A DNA stretch of 64,000 bases from Mucilaginibacter lacusdianchii (lineage in GTDB: Bacteria; Bacteroidota; Bacteroidia; Sphingobacteriales; Sphingobacteriaceae). Where the stretch lies: positions 1-64,000 of the forward strand of contig NZ_WSRW01000003.1 in assembly GCF_009770985.1 (NCBI RefSeq), read 5' to 3'. The notes under the pieces are model-generated. The model was not told the origin of the DNA. It worked only from the letters and a program-made list of their open reading frames with translations, and did not search any database. This document shows, piece by piece, positions 44,699-53,888 of the stretch (its first letter is position 1; every line of letters starts with the position of its first letter). The position numbers and the translations under genes were made by a program.

Positions 44699-45487
44699 AT
44701 GACGATGAAGATTTTGCTTTGCTGTATTGTTGCTCTTTTTAATATTTCATTATTAAAACCAACGTTTGCTCAAAAAGCAACAAAAGACGTTGTACCGGCG
44801 GAGAACATAATTAAGAGTGTTCAAACACTGTTAAAATATCAGAGCAATTATCTCCAGTTAAAAGATGACTTTACTGCCTATGATGTAAACATGCATCCGC
44901 TAACCAGGGAAGTGTTTATAAGAAAGCTAACAACAGGCGACTTTCTGCCATTACGTATATATTCTGAAAAGACAAAAGCTGAATACCGGCTTTATAAATT
45001 ACCCGAACCTACGGATCCGGATATCAAAAGAATGCTTAAGCAAATAGGCGATACTTATTACGGCTACACACTAGTGGAAGGCAAAAAGTTTCCTTCCTTT
45101 CATTTTCAGGACTTAAACGGAAACGTTTATACTACAGATAACACTAAGGGTAAAATTATTGTATTAAAAGCATGGTTCACTTCATGTGCCCCCTGTATTG
45201 CAGAGATGCCGCTATTGAACAAAATAAAAGAAGAATACAGCAACCGGAAAGATATTCTTTTTTTAAGTATTGCTTTTGATTCCAAAAGGGCTTTACAAAA
45301 ATTTGCAAAACATACCGCATTTAACTATGCAATTATTCCGGTAACGGCAGAATTTATTGAAGAGAAACTACATGCTACCGGATATCCAGCTCATTGGGTA
45401 ATTAACAAGCAGGGAATTGTGGTGAACATGAGCTATAACTGTCAGGAAATGATTGCCGCTTTAAGTAAAGAAGCAGCGAAGAAATGA
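44699..45487 (+). CDS. exported TlpA-family disulfide oxidoreductase-like protein
   Basis: 262 residues. Signal peptide to ~24 (KPTFAQ), a ~90-residue N-terminal region, then a thioredoxin fold from ~130 (GKKFPSFHFQDLNGN). The active site CAPC is in WFTSCAPCIAEM and a cis-Pro segment in ATGYPAHWVI. It probably acts on periplasmic thiols. It differs from the product of 6583-7713 in both its N-terminal region and active-site dipeptide (AP versus PH). It appears to be transcribed alone. Confidence 0.87.
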   Translation: MTMKILLCCIVALFNISLLKPTFAQKATKDVVPAENIIKSVQTLLKYQSNYLQLKDDFTAYDVNMHPLTREVFIRKLTTGDFLPLRIYSEKTKAEYRLYKLPEPTDPDIKRMLKQIGDTYYGYTLVEGKKFPSFHFQDLNGNVYTTDNTKGKIIVLKAWFTSCAPCIAEMPLLNKIKEEYSNRKDILFLSIAFDSKRALQKFAKHTAFNYAIIPVTAEFIEEKLHATGYPAHWVINKQGIVVNMSYNCQEMIAALSKEAAKK

Positions 45488-45572
45488 TAGTCTTGAGAAA
45501 AATAAAGGTGTTGCGATAAGACTTTTTGTAATTACTGTTGAAAACAATAGCCGTATAAACTTTTAAACAGGA

Positions 45573-46259
45573 ATGAGTGTTTCATTTAAGAATTACCAAC
45601 CTTGTATGACTGCTGAAGAATACCAATCACGATTTACTGAAGAAGATGCTGTGGGCTGGCTTGCGATAGATGAGCAAATTGAAAGAGTTTACGCCAACCA
45701 AGAACCTAGGCATTATGCCCCACCACTGCATTATATTGCAGGCGGAACCGAGCCGCTGGATGGTATCAGTGTATACGAAAGCAAAAAGCAGATTGATCAT
45801 TTTCATTTTGTGAGTTACGGATTTTCTGACCTGTATTACAATCCGGAGCAGGCAGATGCAGAATTCAGTAAATTCGGTTTTGAACTTACTTTCAGGCTAA
45901 AAAAGTATAGCGACGATGATAATGTGACTTGGGCTTGCCAATTGATGCAGAACCTGGCTAAATATGTATTTAACTCCGGTAAATGGTTTGAACCCTACCA
46001 TTTCGTTCCGGCAAATGGGCCTATCAGGTTGGATTATGATACCGATATCATTGCAGTAGCCTTCGTTATTGATCCGGAACTGGGCGAGATTGACACGCCA
46101 AACGGGCATATTCAATTCTTGCAAATGGTTGGGCTTACATCAGTCGAGTATGAAGAGCTGAGACAGAATCCGATAACTACAGAGACAGAAAAAATCATAC
46201 AACGTTTGGAACTCGATACCCCGTTATTAATCACTGATCTGGATAGAAAAACGATTTGA
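45573..46259 (+). CDS. suppressor-of-fused (SUFU) domain protein
   Basis: 228 residues, almost entirely one SUFU domain: WLAIDEQIERVY, HYAPPLHYIAGG, DGISVYESKKQIDHFHFVSYGFSDLYY and FGFELTFRL. The C-terminal part (EIDTPNGHIQFLQMVGLTSVEYEELRQ) is typical. There is no signal peptide, so it is cytoplasmic. In bacteria this domain is known as an immunity-protein family of polymorphic toxin systems, but many copies are orphan. No toxin gene is recognisable next to it; it is followed by a small membrane protein and two ankyrin proteins. Confidence 0.87.
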   Translation: MSVSFKNYQPCMTAEEYQSRFTEEDAVGWLAIDEQIERVYANQEPRHYAPPLHYIAGGTEPLDGISVYESKKQIDHFHFVSYGFSDLYYNPEQADAEFSKFGFELTFRLKKYSDDDNVTWACQLMQNLAKYVFNSGKWFEPYHFVPANGPIRLDYDTDIIAVAFVIDPELGEIDTPNGHIQFLQMVGLTSVEYEELRQNPITTETEKIIQRLELDTPLLITDLDRKTI

Positions 46260-46325
46260 TAATACCGGCAATTCATATACTGCAGCAAATAAACTCTACC
46301 CGTCAATAAACTTTTCGTTGTTATA

Positions 46326-46904
46326 ATGTCGATACTCCTTATACGCAGTTTACTTTTTTCATGCATACCTATTGGAATTTTTGTGTTAGTCAAAGGTATC
46401 AAGCTGATCCGCCGATCGTTCTATGGCCCGGTATTTCTTGAAATATCTTACCAGCAAGGTAGTGGCAAATTTTCAGTCACCGAGGCCGGAAATTTTTCGA
46501 TATGGCATAAAGCACCACTAATGCGGCGTGTACCGATTGACAAATACAAGCCGCAAATATTTAATGAATTAACTAAAGAGGAAGTGCGTTTATCTTATTC
46601 TTTCACCGGAATGCACGCGAACGGTTTTAACGAAGGGAGGATGGAGCTGTTTACCTTTTATGCACAACCCGGTAATTATACATTGCAAATAACAGAAGGA
46701 TCGAGCTTATCAGGTATGCAAAGTGTAGTAGCAAAGATTATTCCCTCAAGTAACAATTGGGATTTATCCAGACACTTCATACAAGTTCGAAAAACGCAGC
46801 CACAAATATTTGTTTTCTTAGCAATACCAATTATTATTTTGGGTGCCGGCGGTATAATTGGCGGGTTTGTATTAGGCTTAGTAGCCGATCAGGTGTTTAA
46901 ATGA
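46326..46904 (+). CDS. two-helix membrane protein of unknown function
   Basis: 192 residues with one TM helix at each end (about 5-25 and 160-185, the latter glycine-rich: IIILGAGGIIGGFVLGLVA). Between them is a ~130-residue beta-rich domain (VTEAGNFSIWHKAPLMRRVPIDKYKP; FYAQPGNYTLQITEGSS). I recognise no family. It lies 66 bases after the SUFU gene on the same strand and may be co-transcribed. Confidence 0.7.
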   Translation: MSILLIRSLLFSCIPIGIFVLVKGIKLIRRSFYGPVFLEISYQQGSGKFSVTEAGNFSIWHKAPLMRRVPIDKYKPQIFNELTKEEVRLSYSFTGMHANGFNEGRMELFTFYAQPGNYTLQITEGSSLSGMQSVVAKIIPSSNNWDLSRHFIQVRKTQPQIFVFLAIPIIILGAGGIIGGFVLGLVADQVFK

Positions 46905-46977
46905 AAATATCTATAATTGTTTAATTAGTTCACTTCTTTGCCTGTACGCTAATTGAAGTGATAAATCTATTTCGTCA

Positions 46978-47955
46978 TCACTTTCCATCTGCGCCAGCCA
47001 TCAATAGTTGCTCTAAAATCTCGGTATAGCCCCGCTCGCTGGCAAAACTCATGGCGCTGCGGCTTTCGTTATCTACAGCGTTTACATCTGCTTGGTTCTC
47101 AATTAACATAGCTGTAAAATCATTGAAACCGCATTGTGCGGCTACCAGCAGCGGTGTTTCGCTAAAACTATTGCGCGAGTTGACGTCGGCCCCGGCATTC
47201 AATAACAATTTCCCTAAATGATGATTGCCCAAACCGGCCGCGTAATGCAATGCCGAATTTCCGTTTAAAAGGTGCAGGTTTACATCTGCCCCACTTTTTA
47301 GCAGCGTTTCTACCAAATGAATGTTAGAGTTGTTTACAGCCAGCACTAAAGCGGTTACGCCATCATTATTTACTTCATTTATATTAGAAGCATCAGATTG
47401 CAGTAGCGCTCGCACAGTTTCACTTTGGTTGTTATAAACCGCCTGGTGCAAGGGAGTATTGCCGTGGTCATCTTTTTGTGCCACACTGCCGTTTGAAATA
47501 GCCGAAATTAAATCGCGCATACCATTGGCCGTGGCATGGTCCAGCACATTATAACCCGCGTTATCCTTAACTGAGCTATCGGCTCCCAGGCCAATCAAAT
47601 ACAGGGCAGTTTCAGTCTTGTGAGCCAGCACAGCATAAAATAGGGGTGTTTGCCCGTTGTTATTGCCTGCGTTTACATCGGCACCTGTGTCGGTAAGCAG
47701 CTTAATAATTTCTTTGCTACCGTTACGGGCGGCAATGTGCAGTGGCGTTTCGGTGCTGTTGTTGGCCAGGTTCACATCCGCACCGGTATCTATCAGCATT
47801 TTCACAATGTCTTTGGCGCCTTTGCCGCATACATAGTACAATGGCGTATTGCCTAAACCATCGCGCTTATCTACGTTAATACCACCTTTTTTTAAAAAAG
47901 CTTGTACTATTCCTTTTTGCGCATTTTTACATGCGTTTAAAAACATATTATCCAT
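46978..47955 (-). CDS. ankyrin-repeat protein (about 9 repeats)
   Basis: 325 residues, nearly all ankyrin repeats of ~33 residues. Examples are GLGNTPLYYVCGKGAKDIVKMLIDTGADVN and STETPLHIAARNGSKEIIKLLTDTGADVN; about nine units cover residues 5-320. No signal peptide, no other domain. Ankyrin arrays bind proteins; in bacteria they occur as immunity proteins and as regulatory partners of enzymes. Last of a three-gene minus-strand operon (20 bases after the longer ankyrin gene). Partner unknown. Confidence 0.93.
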   Translation of the reverse strand: MDNMFLNACKNAQKGIVQAFLKKGGINVDKRDGLGNTPLYYVCGKGAKDIVKMLIDTGADVNLANNSTETPLHIAARNGSKEIIKLLTDTGADVNAGNNNGQTPLFYAVLAHKTETALYLIGLGADSSVKDNAGYNVLDHATANGMRDLISAISNGSVAQKDDHGNTPLHQAVYNNQSETVRALLQSDASNINEVNNDGVTALVLAVNNSNIHLVETLLKSGADVNLHLLNGNSALHYAAGLGNHHLGKLLLNAGADVNSRNSFSETPLLVAAQCGFNDFTAMLIENQADVNAVDNESRSAMSFASERGYTEILEQLLMAGADGK

Positions 47956-47974
47956 AGCGTATTGCTTACCCCGT

Positions 47975-49411
47975 TTAGTTAATTAGTTGTTTAACCACAG
48001 CTTCATTGTTATGTTGGATAGCTACATCCATGGCGGTTTGGCCAGCGTTGTTTACCCGTTCAATGGTAGATTTATCTTTTTCCAGAATTAAGGAAACTAT
48101 CCTTTTACCCGACATCTGATCGGTGTTTCCGGCGGCATAAATCAAGGCGGTATTCCCTAATTGGTCTACATATGCAACGTCGGCATTATTGTCCAACAAC
48201 AATTCGGCAATATTATATTTCATTTCATTGCCTTTTTGCGCAAATGACATCAAAGGCGTTTTGCCCGATTGGTTGGGCTGGTTCACATCAGCGCCTGCAT
48301 CTATCAGTTCTTCTACTAAAGTATTATTTAAATCGGCCAGGTAACCGGCTTGGCATAGCAGGTTCAAAGCAGTGTTGCGCTCATTGTCAACGGCAGCATT
48401 TATATCCAAGCCGTTTGCCAGCAGAAACTGTAGCATCTTTACAATATCTTTGTTATACTGGCTCATGCCTCGGCCCAAATTGCTTACCGCTTTTGTAAGC
48501 AAATAGTACACGGCTGTTTCACCATTACCTGCTCTAAAATTAACATCAGCACCGCCTTCGGCCAGTAGTTTAACTAAAGGTTCAGAAGGGTACTCACAAG
48601 CCAGCATAAGTGGGGTGCGCCGGTACTGGTCAGCTATTTCGTTTAAATCAACTCCGGCTTTAATCAAGGCCTCCACAGCGGTAGGATCACGGTTTAAAAC
48701 AGCCTCGTGTATGGTCATCCCACCGGTGGCTATGTCACTTTCATTGCCCGAAATTAAAGCGGCTACCTCTTTTACACCGCTACGTTGCGCATAAGTAAGC
48801 GGCGTAGTGCCAAATACATCTTTATCTTCTAGGTCAATACCTCCATTTTCAAGCAGTATTCTTACCGTTTTCATTACTACAGGTATAGCGCCGGGAATAT
48901 CTTTCCGGTTACCTAATTTATCGCAAATGGTGTGCAACAGGTTCATGCCTCCTGATTCGGTAACATCCATTCTTACACCGGCTTCGCCCATAGCTTGCAG
49001 AAACGGATACATGTACAGCAACCCCGCCTCAAAGTAAGCCAGTTTACCCGAATCATTTTTCTTTTTGGGATTAACACCGGCATCCATCAACGCCTGAGCG
49101 GTATGGTAAATTGCCGCAGCTTTTTCTTCCAGTTTTGGGTCGGTAAAATCAAAGCGGGTGTTGGTAAGCGCGTGCAAAGCTGTGTTGCCGTACTTATCGG
49201 CAGCAGGTTTCAGGCCGGCCTCTTTCAAAAAACGGATAGCCTCGGCATCAGTGAAACGGGCCGACAGGTGATAAAGGTTCTCTTCATAGTCGTTGGTAAT
49301 ACTGATATCCGGTAATTGCTTATATAAAGTAAGCATGTTTACCTTATTGCCTTCGGCTGCAAACATATTGCGCTGGTAAGCATCTTTTATTTCATTAAAT
49401 TCTTTGGTCAT
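47975..49411 (-). CDS. long ankyrin-repeat protein
   Basis: 478 residues. The N-terminal ~40 residues are helical, then ankyrin repeats run to the end with irregular spacing. Several repeats have insertions (RFDFTDPKLEEKAAAIYHTAQALMDAG) beside canonical ones (RRTPLMLACEYPSEPLVKLLAEGGADVN). It is cytoplasmic by sequence. Its start overlaps the 3' end of the TPR-like gene by 17 bases, and the shorter ankyrin gene follows, so the three proteins are likely to work together. Confidence 0.92.
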   Translation of the reverse strand: MTKEFNEIKDAYQRNMFAAEGNKVNMLTLYKQLPDISITNDYEENLYHLSARFTDAEAIRFLKEAGLKPAADKYGNTALHALTNTRFDFTDPKLEEKAAAIYHTAQALMDAGVNPKKKNDSGKLAYFEAGLLYMYPFLQAMGEAGVRMDVTESGGMNLLHTICDKLGNRKDIPGAIPVVMKTVRILLENGGIDLEDKDVFGTTPLTYAQRSGVKEVAALISGNESDIATGGMTIHEAVLNRDPTAVEALIKAGVDLNEIADQYRRTPLMLACEYPSEPLVKLLAEGGADVNFRAGNGETAVYYLLTKAVSNLGRGMSQYNKDIVKMLQFLLANGLDINAAVDNERNTALNLLCQAGYLADLNNTLVEELIDAGADVNQPNQSGKTPLMSFAQKGNEMKYNIAELLLDNNADVAYVDQLGNTALIYAAGNTDQMSGKRIVSLILEKDKSTIERVNNAGQTAMDVAIQHNNEAVVKQLIN

Positions 49412-49898
49412 GAGCGGTAGCGGCTAGATTTAATGCTTCTGTAATGTTTTTATAATTTTTGTGTGCAATGGGCGTTGCTATGGCAACCACCTTTGCGTAA
49501 TTACCCAATTGTAACCAGCAATCTGTTTTAAGCCGTACAATAGCGTCATGCACTAATGCAGGAAAGCTTTTTACATAAGATTCGCTTATTCCTTGCAAAT
49601 AATCGTTGGTTTGAATCTGTTTGTCTTTGATTTGCTTATAATCGCTGGTTGTATTTAGCTTATTTCCGCCCGTTACGTGATGGGCAAGCTGAATCTTATC
49701 TAACCGGCTTAAAGCTTCCTGGTAATTGCCGCTCCAATGCAGGCAAAGCGCCATATTATACAACGCACTTGTTGAAGCGGGCTGTTGCTGAATCAGCAGT
49801 TCATAAGCTTCTGCATAGCGCTGTTGTAAGAGCAACTGGATTATTAATGATTCTGTATCTGGAGAGGTATTATGATGAGCCGATGTTCCTAAAAGCAT
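49395..49898 (-). CDS. small TPR-like helical protein
   Basis: 167 residues from the ATG at 49898 (a TTG lies nine bases earlier). Helix pairs in the N-terminal two thirds read as TPR-like units (LLLQQRYAEAYELLIQQQP; ALYNMALCLHWSGNYQEALSRLDKI). A last helix pair lies near 130 (CWLQLGNYAKVVAIATP). No signal peptide. The reading frame overlaps the long ankyrin gene by 17 bases, indicating coupled translation in a three-gene operon. Confidence 0.8.
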   Translation of the reverse strand: MLLGTSAHHNTSPDTESLIIQLLLQQRYAEAYELLIQQQPASTSALYNMALCLHWSGNYQEALSRLDKIQLAHHVTGGNKLNTTSDYKQIKDKQIQTNDYLQGISESYVKSFPALVHDAIVRLKTDCWLQLGNYAKVVAIATPIAHKNYKNITEALNLAATAHDQRI

Positions 49899-49968
49899 AG
49901 CTGCCAATTACATGTGTTAGATGACTTAAGACTAGCAAAATTCGTTGACTTAAAACGATAGAAAACAG

Positions 49969-50024
49969 CCTAAACGCCGCTTCATTTATCAGCCATGCAA
50001 AGCGGTTCCTAAACGCCGCTTTGC
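49969..50024. repeat. 14-bp direct repeat with nested hairpin
   Basis: CCTAAACGCCGCTT occurs at 49969-49982 and 50008-50021. The second copy forms part of a 9-bp inverted repeat (GCAAAGCGG 49997-50005 / CCGCTTTGC 50016-50024). It lies between two minus-strand genes, and the role is unknown. Confidence 0.5.
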
Positions 50025-50140
50025 TTATAAACATGCTGTAATATGAAATAGCTTTTTAATAAAAAGCCTTTTTACTTTTAACAGTTACCACCCATATGTT
50101 CTGTTATATAGGTAAGAACTGATAAATGCCTTTAATCGAA

Positions 50141-50440
50141 TTAGCTGTTTTGCTTGTTTTTAAGTTCTGCCAGCTTTGCCAATAGCGGGCCTTTGTGTTC
50201 CAATGCAAGAGAAACAAATTTATCTTCTTTAACGGCTAAGCGCAGCATCATAGGAAGCCACGGATAAACCTTTCGGGCCAGCATTTCAACAGTTTCGTCG
50301 TTGTGAGCAGCGGCTAACGCTTGGTTAGCATACGGTTCAATTTTGGGCCAGTGTTCCGTCATCACAGGCTCCAGTGTGCTCATTATTTTGCTGGTAAGGT
50401 CGCTATTATCAGCGCCGTTGTCTTTAAGAGATGATAACAT
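50141..50440 (-). CDS. small helical protein of unknown function
   Basis: 99 residues, predicted mostly helical, no signal peptide or TM helix. Tryptophan-containing helices (EHWPKIEPYANQALAAAH; VYPWLPMMLRLAVKEDKFVSLALEH) suggest a compact bundle. Good codon composition and an ATG support a real gene, but I recognise no family. It lies upstream of the ankyrin/TPR operon on the same strand, separated by about 240 bases. Confidence 0.6.
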   Translation of the reverse strand: MLSSLKDNGADNSDLTSKIMSTLEPVMTEHWPKIEPYANQALAAAHNDETVEMLARKVYPWLPMMLRLAVKEDKFVSLALEHKGPLLAKLAELKNKQNS

Positions 50441-50764
50441 TGTGTTTTTAGTATCTGGTTCAGTCTTTCAACAAATACTATCTTCTTTGGTTTCTGCTAC
50501 GAAGAAAAAACGAATGCTGGTTGAAATTGGAACACTTAATTGGAGAGGTTTTATAAGGCGAATATTGATAGGTCTACAGTAGCATTTTCTTCTTAAAAGC
50601 ATTCTACGCTCGTTTTTTATTTTAATTGAGCCTATCGTAAATTCATTTTAAATAATGAAAAGTAAATCAGCAAATCACCAAAATTTTATAAGATTTGTGT
50701 TGGCTTTGTTTCATTAAAACAATAAGTGCAGGTGGCTGGTTGTGGTAACCAATTGATACAACCA
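50441..50764. other. divergent promoter region, no gene seen
   Basis: About 320 AT-rich bases between a minus- and a plus-strand gene. ATTTG-containing stretches near 50690-50710 may be promoter parts, but I cannot align a full -33/-7 pair. Confidence 0.35.
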
Positions 50765-51319
50765 ATGACTAATCGCAAAATCGTAAAGTATTATTTTATA
50801 AGTCTGTTATCTTACTTATTATTAATTATACCTTTTCAATCGTTCACACAATCTGTGAGTGTAAAGTCGGGAAATCCATCAATCACCCAAGAAACAGACA
50901 TTGCAGGCATACGTCAAACTTATCAGCAAATCAATTCTCTTAATCTGACTAAGCAACGTTTTACTTATGAAAGCCCGGGATGCGTAGAAGATGGTATAGT
51001 AAATTATTTTTTTGATCATAGTAAAATTGTAAAGATTACCGAGTCTGGTGCGATAGGTGATGGGAGTTGGGCGGTTGAATATTATTACAGCGCAGGTAAG
51101 GTGGTGTTCTGTTTAGAAACTATTGTAGGCGGACCAGCTATTGGCAAAGTAACTAAAAGCGTATACCGGTATTATATTAAAAATGGTCGCCCGGTGCGTG
51201 TTATGGAAGGTAGTAAAATCATAACAGCTAATAGTAAGGCTGCAGAAATTATTCAAACTGCTAACAAAATATATGATGCTTATGCCAGTAAAGATTTTAT
51301 ATCGGCTTTGTGTAAGTAA
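50765..51319 (+). CDS. exported protein of unknown function
   Basis: 184 residues from the ATG at 50765; a GTG 39 bases upstream is less likely because the signal peptide begins here (IVKYYFISLLSYLLLIIPF, cleavage near FTQS). The mature part is a beta-rich domain (RFTYESPGCVEDGIVNYFF; WAVEYYYSAGKVVFCLET) with three cysteines. No family recognised. First of a set of unlinked secreted proteins between 50.7 and 55.3 kb. Confidence 0.72.
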   Translation: MTNRKIVKYYFISLLSYLLLIIPFQSFTQSVSVKSGNPSITQETDIAGIRQTYQQINSLNLTKQRFTYESPGCVEDGIVNYFFDHSKIVKITESGAIGDGSWAVEYYYSAGKVVFCLETIVGGPAIGKVTKSVYRYYIKNGRPVRVMEGSKIITANSKAAEIIQTANKIYDAYASKDFISALCK

Positions 51320-51459
51320 TTAAAGGTAATACTCATGAACTGCAACGGCGAAACAAAAGCTTGTATAGATATTTTCTTTTAAAATAGGGTAAATATTACT
51401 TTGCACACCTATCTAAAATATAATTCGTATACGTACTATATTAAACATTAACCTTTTTC

Positions 51460-52128
51460 ATGATTCTATTTAATTATCAGCCTTTAGCTAAGGCATGTCA
51501 AACCTTTGTGGCGATGTTGTTTATTGCCTTTGTGTTCGGATGTAAGCAGCCTGCCAAAACACCTGCAAGTAAAAAAGATACTGTTGTAAAAGTACATAAC
51601 AAACCTGCTCCAGCTACTTCACAAGCCCCTGCAGATACTGCAGTTACAGACGACGAATGCCCTAAAGGAGCAGCAGAGCCCGTACTTAAAAAAAGTGTTT
51701 TTCCTGATGCACGTTTCGTTTTACAGCCTGATCATCGAACTGGAATCGAAACACTTACTTTGAAGGATGGTGACAAGCTTACCATTAAGCAGTCTGGTTG
51801 CGAGTATTATATTCTTACCTTTCAGTTTGAAACTTCGCACTTTGCAGCCGATACAACTGATATTACCTATTGGAGTGAAGTTACCCTTTCATTGATGCGT
51901 AACATTAATAAAGGATTGGATACATTTTTAGATACCAATGAGGCTTTAAACAAGTTGTCTGCCCGTATAGAAAAGGCAAAAGCAAACACGGCCGATAAGC
52001 TTGTGCTGGGTGATGAAATTGATTTTGGCGGCCCAGATCCCAGACAATACCTGATTATAGAACGCATAAGCCAGCTGGCCGATCAGCGCTATATATTAGA
52101 AGTAAGCCTTTATTACGGTCCGATTTAA
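51460..52128 (+). CDS. lipoprotein of unknown function
   Basis: 222 residues. Hydrophobic helix ~14-28 ending in lipobox VFGC, then KQPAKTPASKK and a Pro/Ala/Thr-rich linker (to ~65). The mature domain has FVLQPDHRTGIETLTLKDGDKLTIKQSGCEYY and a helical C-terminal part. A pair of cysteines (DDEC and SGCEYY) may form a disulfide. No family recognised. It converges with the following membrane protein gene. Confidence 0.72.
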   Translation: MILFNYQPLAKACQTFVAMLFIAFVFGCKQPAKTPASKKDTVVKVHNKPAPATSQAPADTAVTDDECPKGAAEPVLKKSVFPDARFVLQPDHRTGIETLTLKDGDKLTIKQSGCEYYILTFQFETSHFAADTTDITYWSEVTLSLMRNINKGLDTFLDTNEALNKLSARIEKAKANTADKLVLGDEIDFGGPDPRQYLIIERISQLADQRYILEVSLYYGPI

Positions 52129-52158
52129 CTTGTGACTTAAACTTATTATAATCTTCTT

Positions 52159-53151
52159 TTAAAGTCCCATAATTTGAGAAAATTCTTGAATGAACCGTTC
52201 CACACTCTTGCTGCGGTAACGTGAGCCAATGGTAAGGATATCTTGTTTTCCGTTTTTACCCGGCACTTCGAAATACAGATTAACAGAGGTTCTGACATAA
52301 ATAAAGTTCATGGAATGGCGTACCGTTTGTAATCCTGCAAAATGATCCAGGCTATATGCTTTGTTTAAAAACTTGAATAGGCCTTTCCGTTCCACCGTTC
52401 TGGCCTGAGGGTTGAAGATAAGCTGTGTAAAAGCGGCATTGACAAAAACAAGACCGAAAAAGAAAACCAATGCGATCATCAAAAGTGTGGTTATCAAGCT
52501 TTCAACGGGTACGGTGAATAGCCATATACCCAACCCAAAGAAAAATAAAGCAAAGACCAGCGCGCCCGCTTTGTTGTTTTTAATGGTGTAGATATTGCCT
52601 TCCTGCTTAAAGTATTTGAAGGAAGTAATAGACTGTTCAATATAATCGGTGGGTGAGTCATGCAGGTCAAGATAACCATGAATCATTGGAACTGCTTCAT
52701 TTACAAAAGCAATAGCATTAGGATCATCGTTTTTGGTGTAACCTGATGATACGATGATACCCTTTCCGTATCTGGCATTTTTTTGAAACAAACGATAGTT
52801 GTAGCTGCCTGCCATGTTACTTACTGCATTAATTCCCTGTAGTTTGCCAAACGGAATAGTTGTGGTAGGTATAAAACCCATCAGCATTTTGCGCATGGTT
52901 CCCTTACGGTTATCAAACTCTATGTAAGTGCTGGCAAAGCCCCAAAACAGCACAACCATCAACAACAAAAACAGCACAAAAGGTAACGATTGAACTATAG
53001 TTGTATTTTGATAGGAAATATAAAGCCATAACAGACCGGTAAACAATACAGCTATAACGGCGGTAAAAACATAAAAAACGCCATACGGATAAATAGTAAC
53101 CCGGTCAGATTCAATTTTCCAGCGGGTTTTGGAAAGGCTTTTTAATGACAT
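52159..53151 (-). CDS. membrane protein with two repeated TM-pair/PH-like modules
   Basis: 330 residues organised as two similar halves. TM helices at ~25-46 and ~54-74 are followed by a ~110-residue beta domain (STYIEFDNRKGTMRKMLMGFIPTTTIPFGKLQGI). TM helices at ~192-213 and ~217-240 are followed by a second beta domain (LIFNPQARTVERKGLFKFLNKAYSLDHFAGLQ). The 'short beta domain after a TM pair' layout resembles bacterial PH-domain (YdbT/YvbH-like) membrane proteins. I infer that relation from pattern only. Confidence 0.72.
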   Translation of the reverse strand: MSLKSLSKTRWKIESDRVTIYPYGVFYVFTAVIAVLFTGLLWLYISYQNTTIVQSLPFVLFLLLMVVLFWGFASTYIEFDNRKGTMRKMLMGFIPTTTIPFGKLQGINAVSNMAGSYNYRLFQKNARYGKGIIVSSGYTKNDDPNAIAFVNEAVPMIHGYLDLHDSPTDYIEQSITSFKYFKQEGNIYTIKNNKAGALVFALFFFGLGIWLFTVPVESLITTLLMIALVFFFGLVFVNAAFTQLIFNPQARTVERKGLFKFLNKAYSLDHFAGLQTVRHSMNFIYVRTSVNLYFEVPGKNGKQDILTIGSRYRSKSVERFIQEFSQIMGL

Positions 53152-53287
53152 GGTATGTAAGTTGAACTGCCTTTACCAACACCATATTGCGCTTGTGGTT
53201 TGACATAATTTTGAAATATCTGCCACAAAACATTTGCTTAAGTATTTGTTTACTAAGGCGTATTAGCCACAATTGCTTGTTCAATTA

Positions 53288-53881
53288 ATGACAAAAATCT
53301 TCAACCTAGTATTGCTTTTACTGATGGTAATTAATATACCAAGCAGGGCTCAGGCACCTAAAGAAGCAGTTGCCGTTCCGGCACAATTAAGAGGTTTTAT
53401 TCCCAAAGGTTATGAGGCGCTTGATGTGACCCAGGGCGATTTGAACCGCGATGCGTACCCCGATGCCGTTATGGTGCTGTATAAAAAAGGTGAGGAAAAA
53501 ACGTCTGACGTAATTGATCACCCTGAAAAAAGACCTTTGCTGTTATTAACCGGGCAAGCAGATAAAACTTACAAGCTAGCAGCCCGCAGCGACAATGCTG
53601 TTTACTGTGTAGATTGCGGCGGGCAGATGGGAGATCCGTTTACCGGCATCACTATTAAAAACGGATACTTTTCGGTAGAACATTATGGCGGCAGCGGCTG
53701 GCGCTGGACCCGTATCATCACTTTTAAATACTCTCCGGCCGAAAAAAACTGGTTTTTATATAAAGATGGTGGTGAGCGGTTCCATGCAGCCGATCCGGAA
53801 AAGGTAAAGACTGAAGTTGAAACGATTAAGAATTTTGGTAAGGTGCCATTTCAAAAGTTTAACATCTATAAAGAAAAATAA
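53288..53881 (+). CDS. secreted protein with FG-GAP/VCBS-like repeat
   Basis: 197 residues from the ATG at 53288. Signal peptide (KIFNLVLLLLMVINIPSRAQ), then GFIPKGYEALDVTQGDLNRDAYPDAVMVLYK, a calcium-loop-like D-x-N-x-D-x-x-P-D segment as in VCBS/FG-GAP proteins. It continues with LLTGQADKTYKLAARSDNAVYC and VEHYGGSGWRWTRIITFKY. Relatives are common unnamed periplasmic proteins. It is separated by seven bases from the next gene, and they are probably co-transcribed. Confidence 0.8.
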   Translation: MTKIFNLVLLLLMVINIPSRAQAPKEAVAVPAQLRGFIPKGYEALDVTQGDLNRDAYPDAVMVLYKKGEEKTSDVIDHPEKRPLLLLTGQADKTYKLAARSDNAVYCVDCGGQMGDPFTGITIKNGYFSVEHYGGSGWRWTRIITFKYSPAEKNWFLYKDGGERFHAADPEKVKTEVETIKNFGKVPFQKFNIYKEK

Positions 53882-53888
53882 GCTTAAT

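Noticed and set aside
46930-46961. Inverted repeat TCACTTC/GAAGTGA between converging genes
   Set aside because: Only seven pairs with an 18-base loop and no U-tract; too weak to call a terminator.
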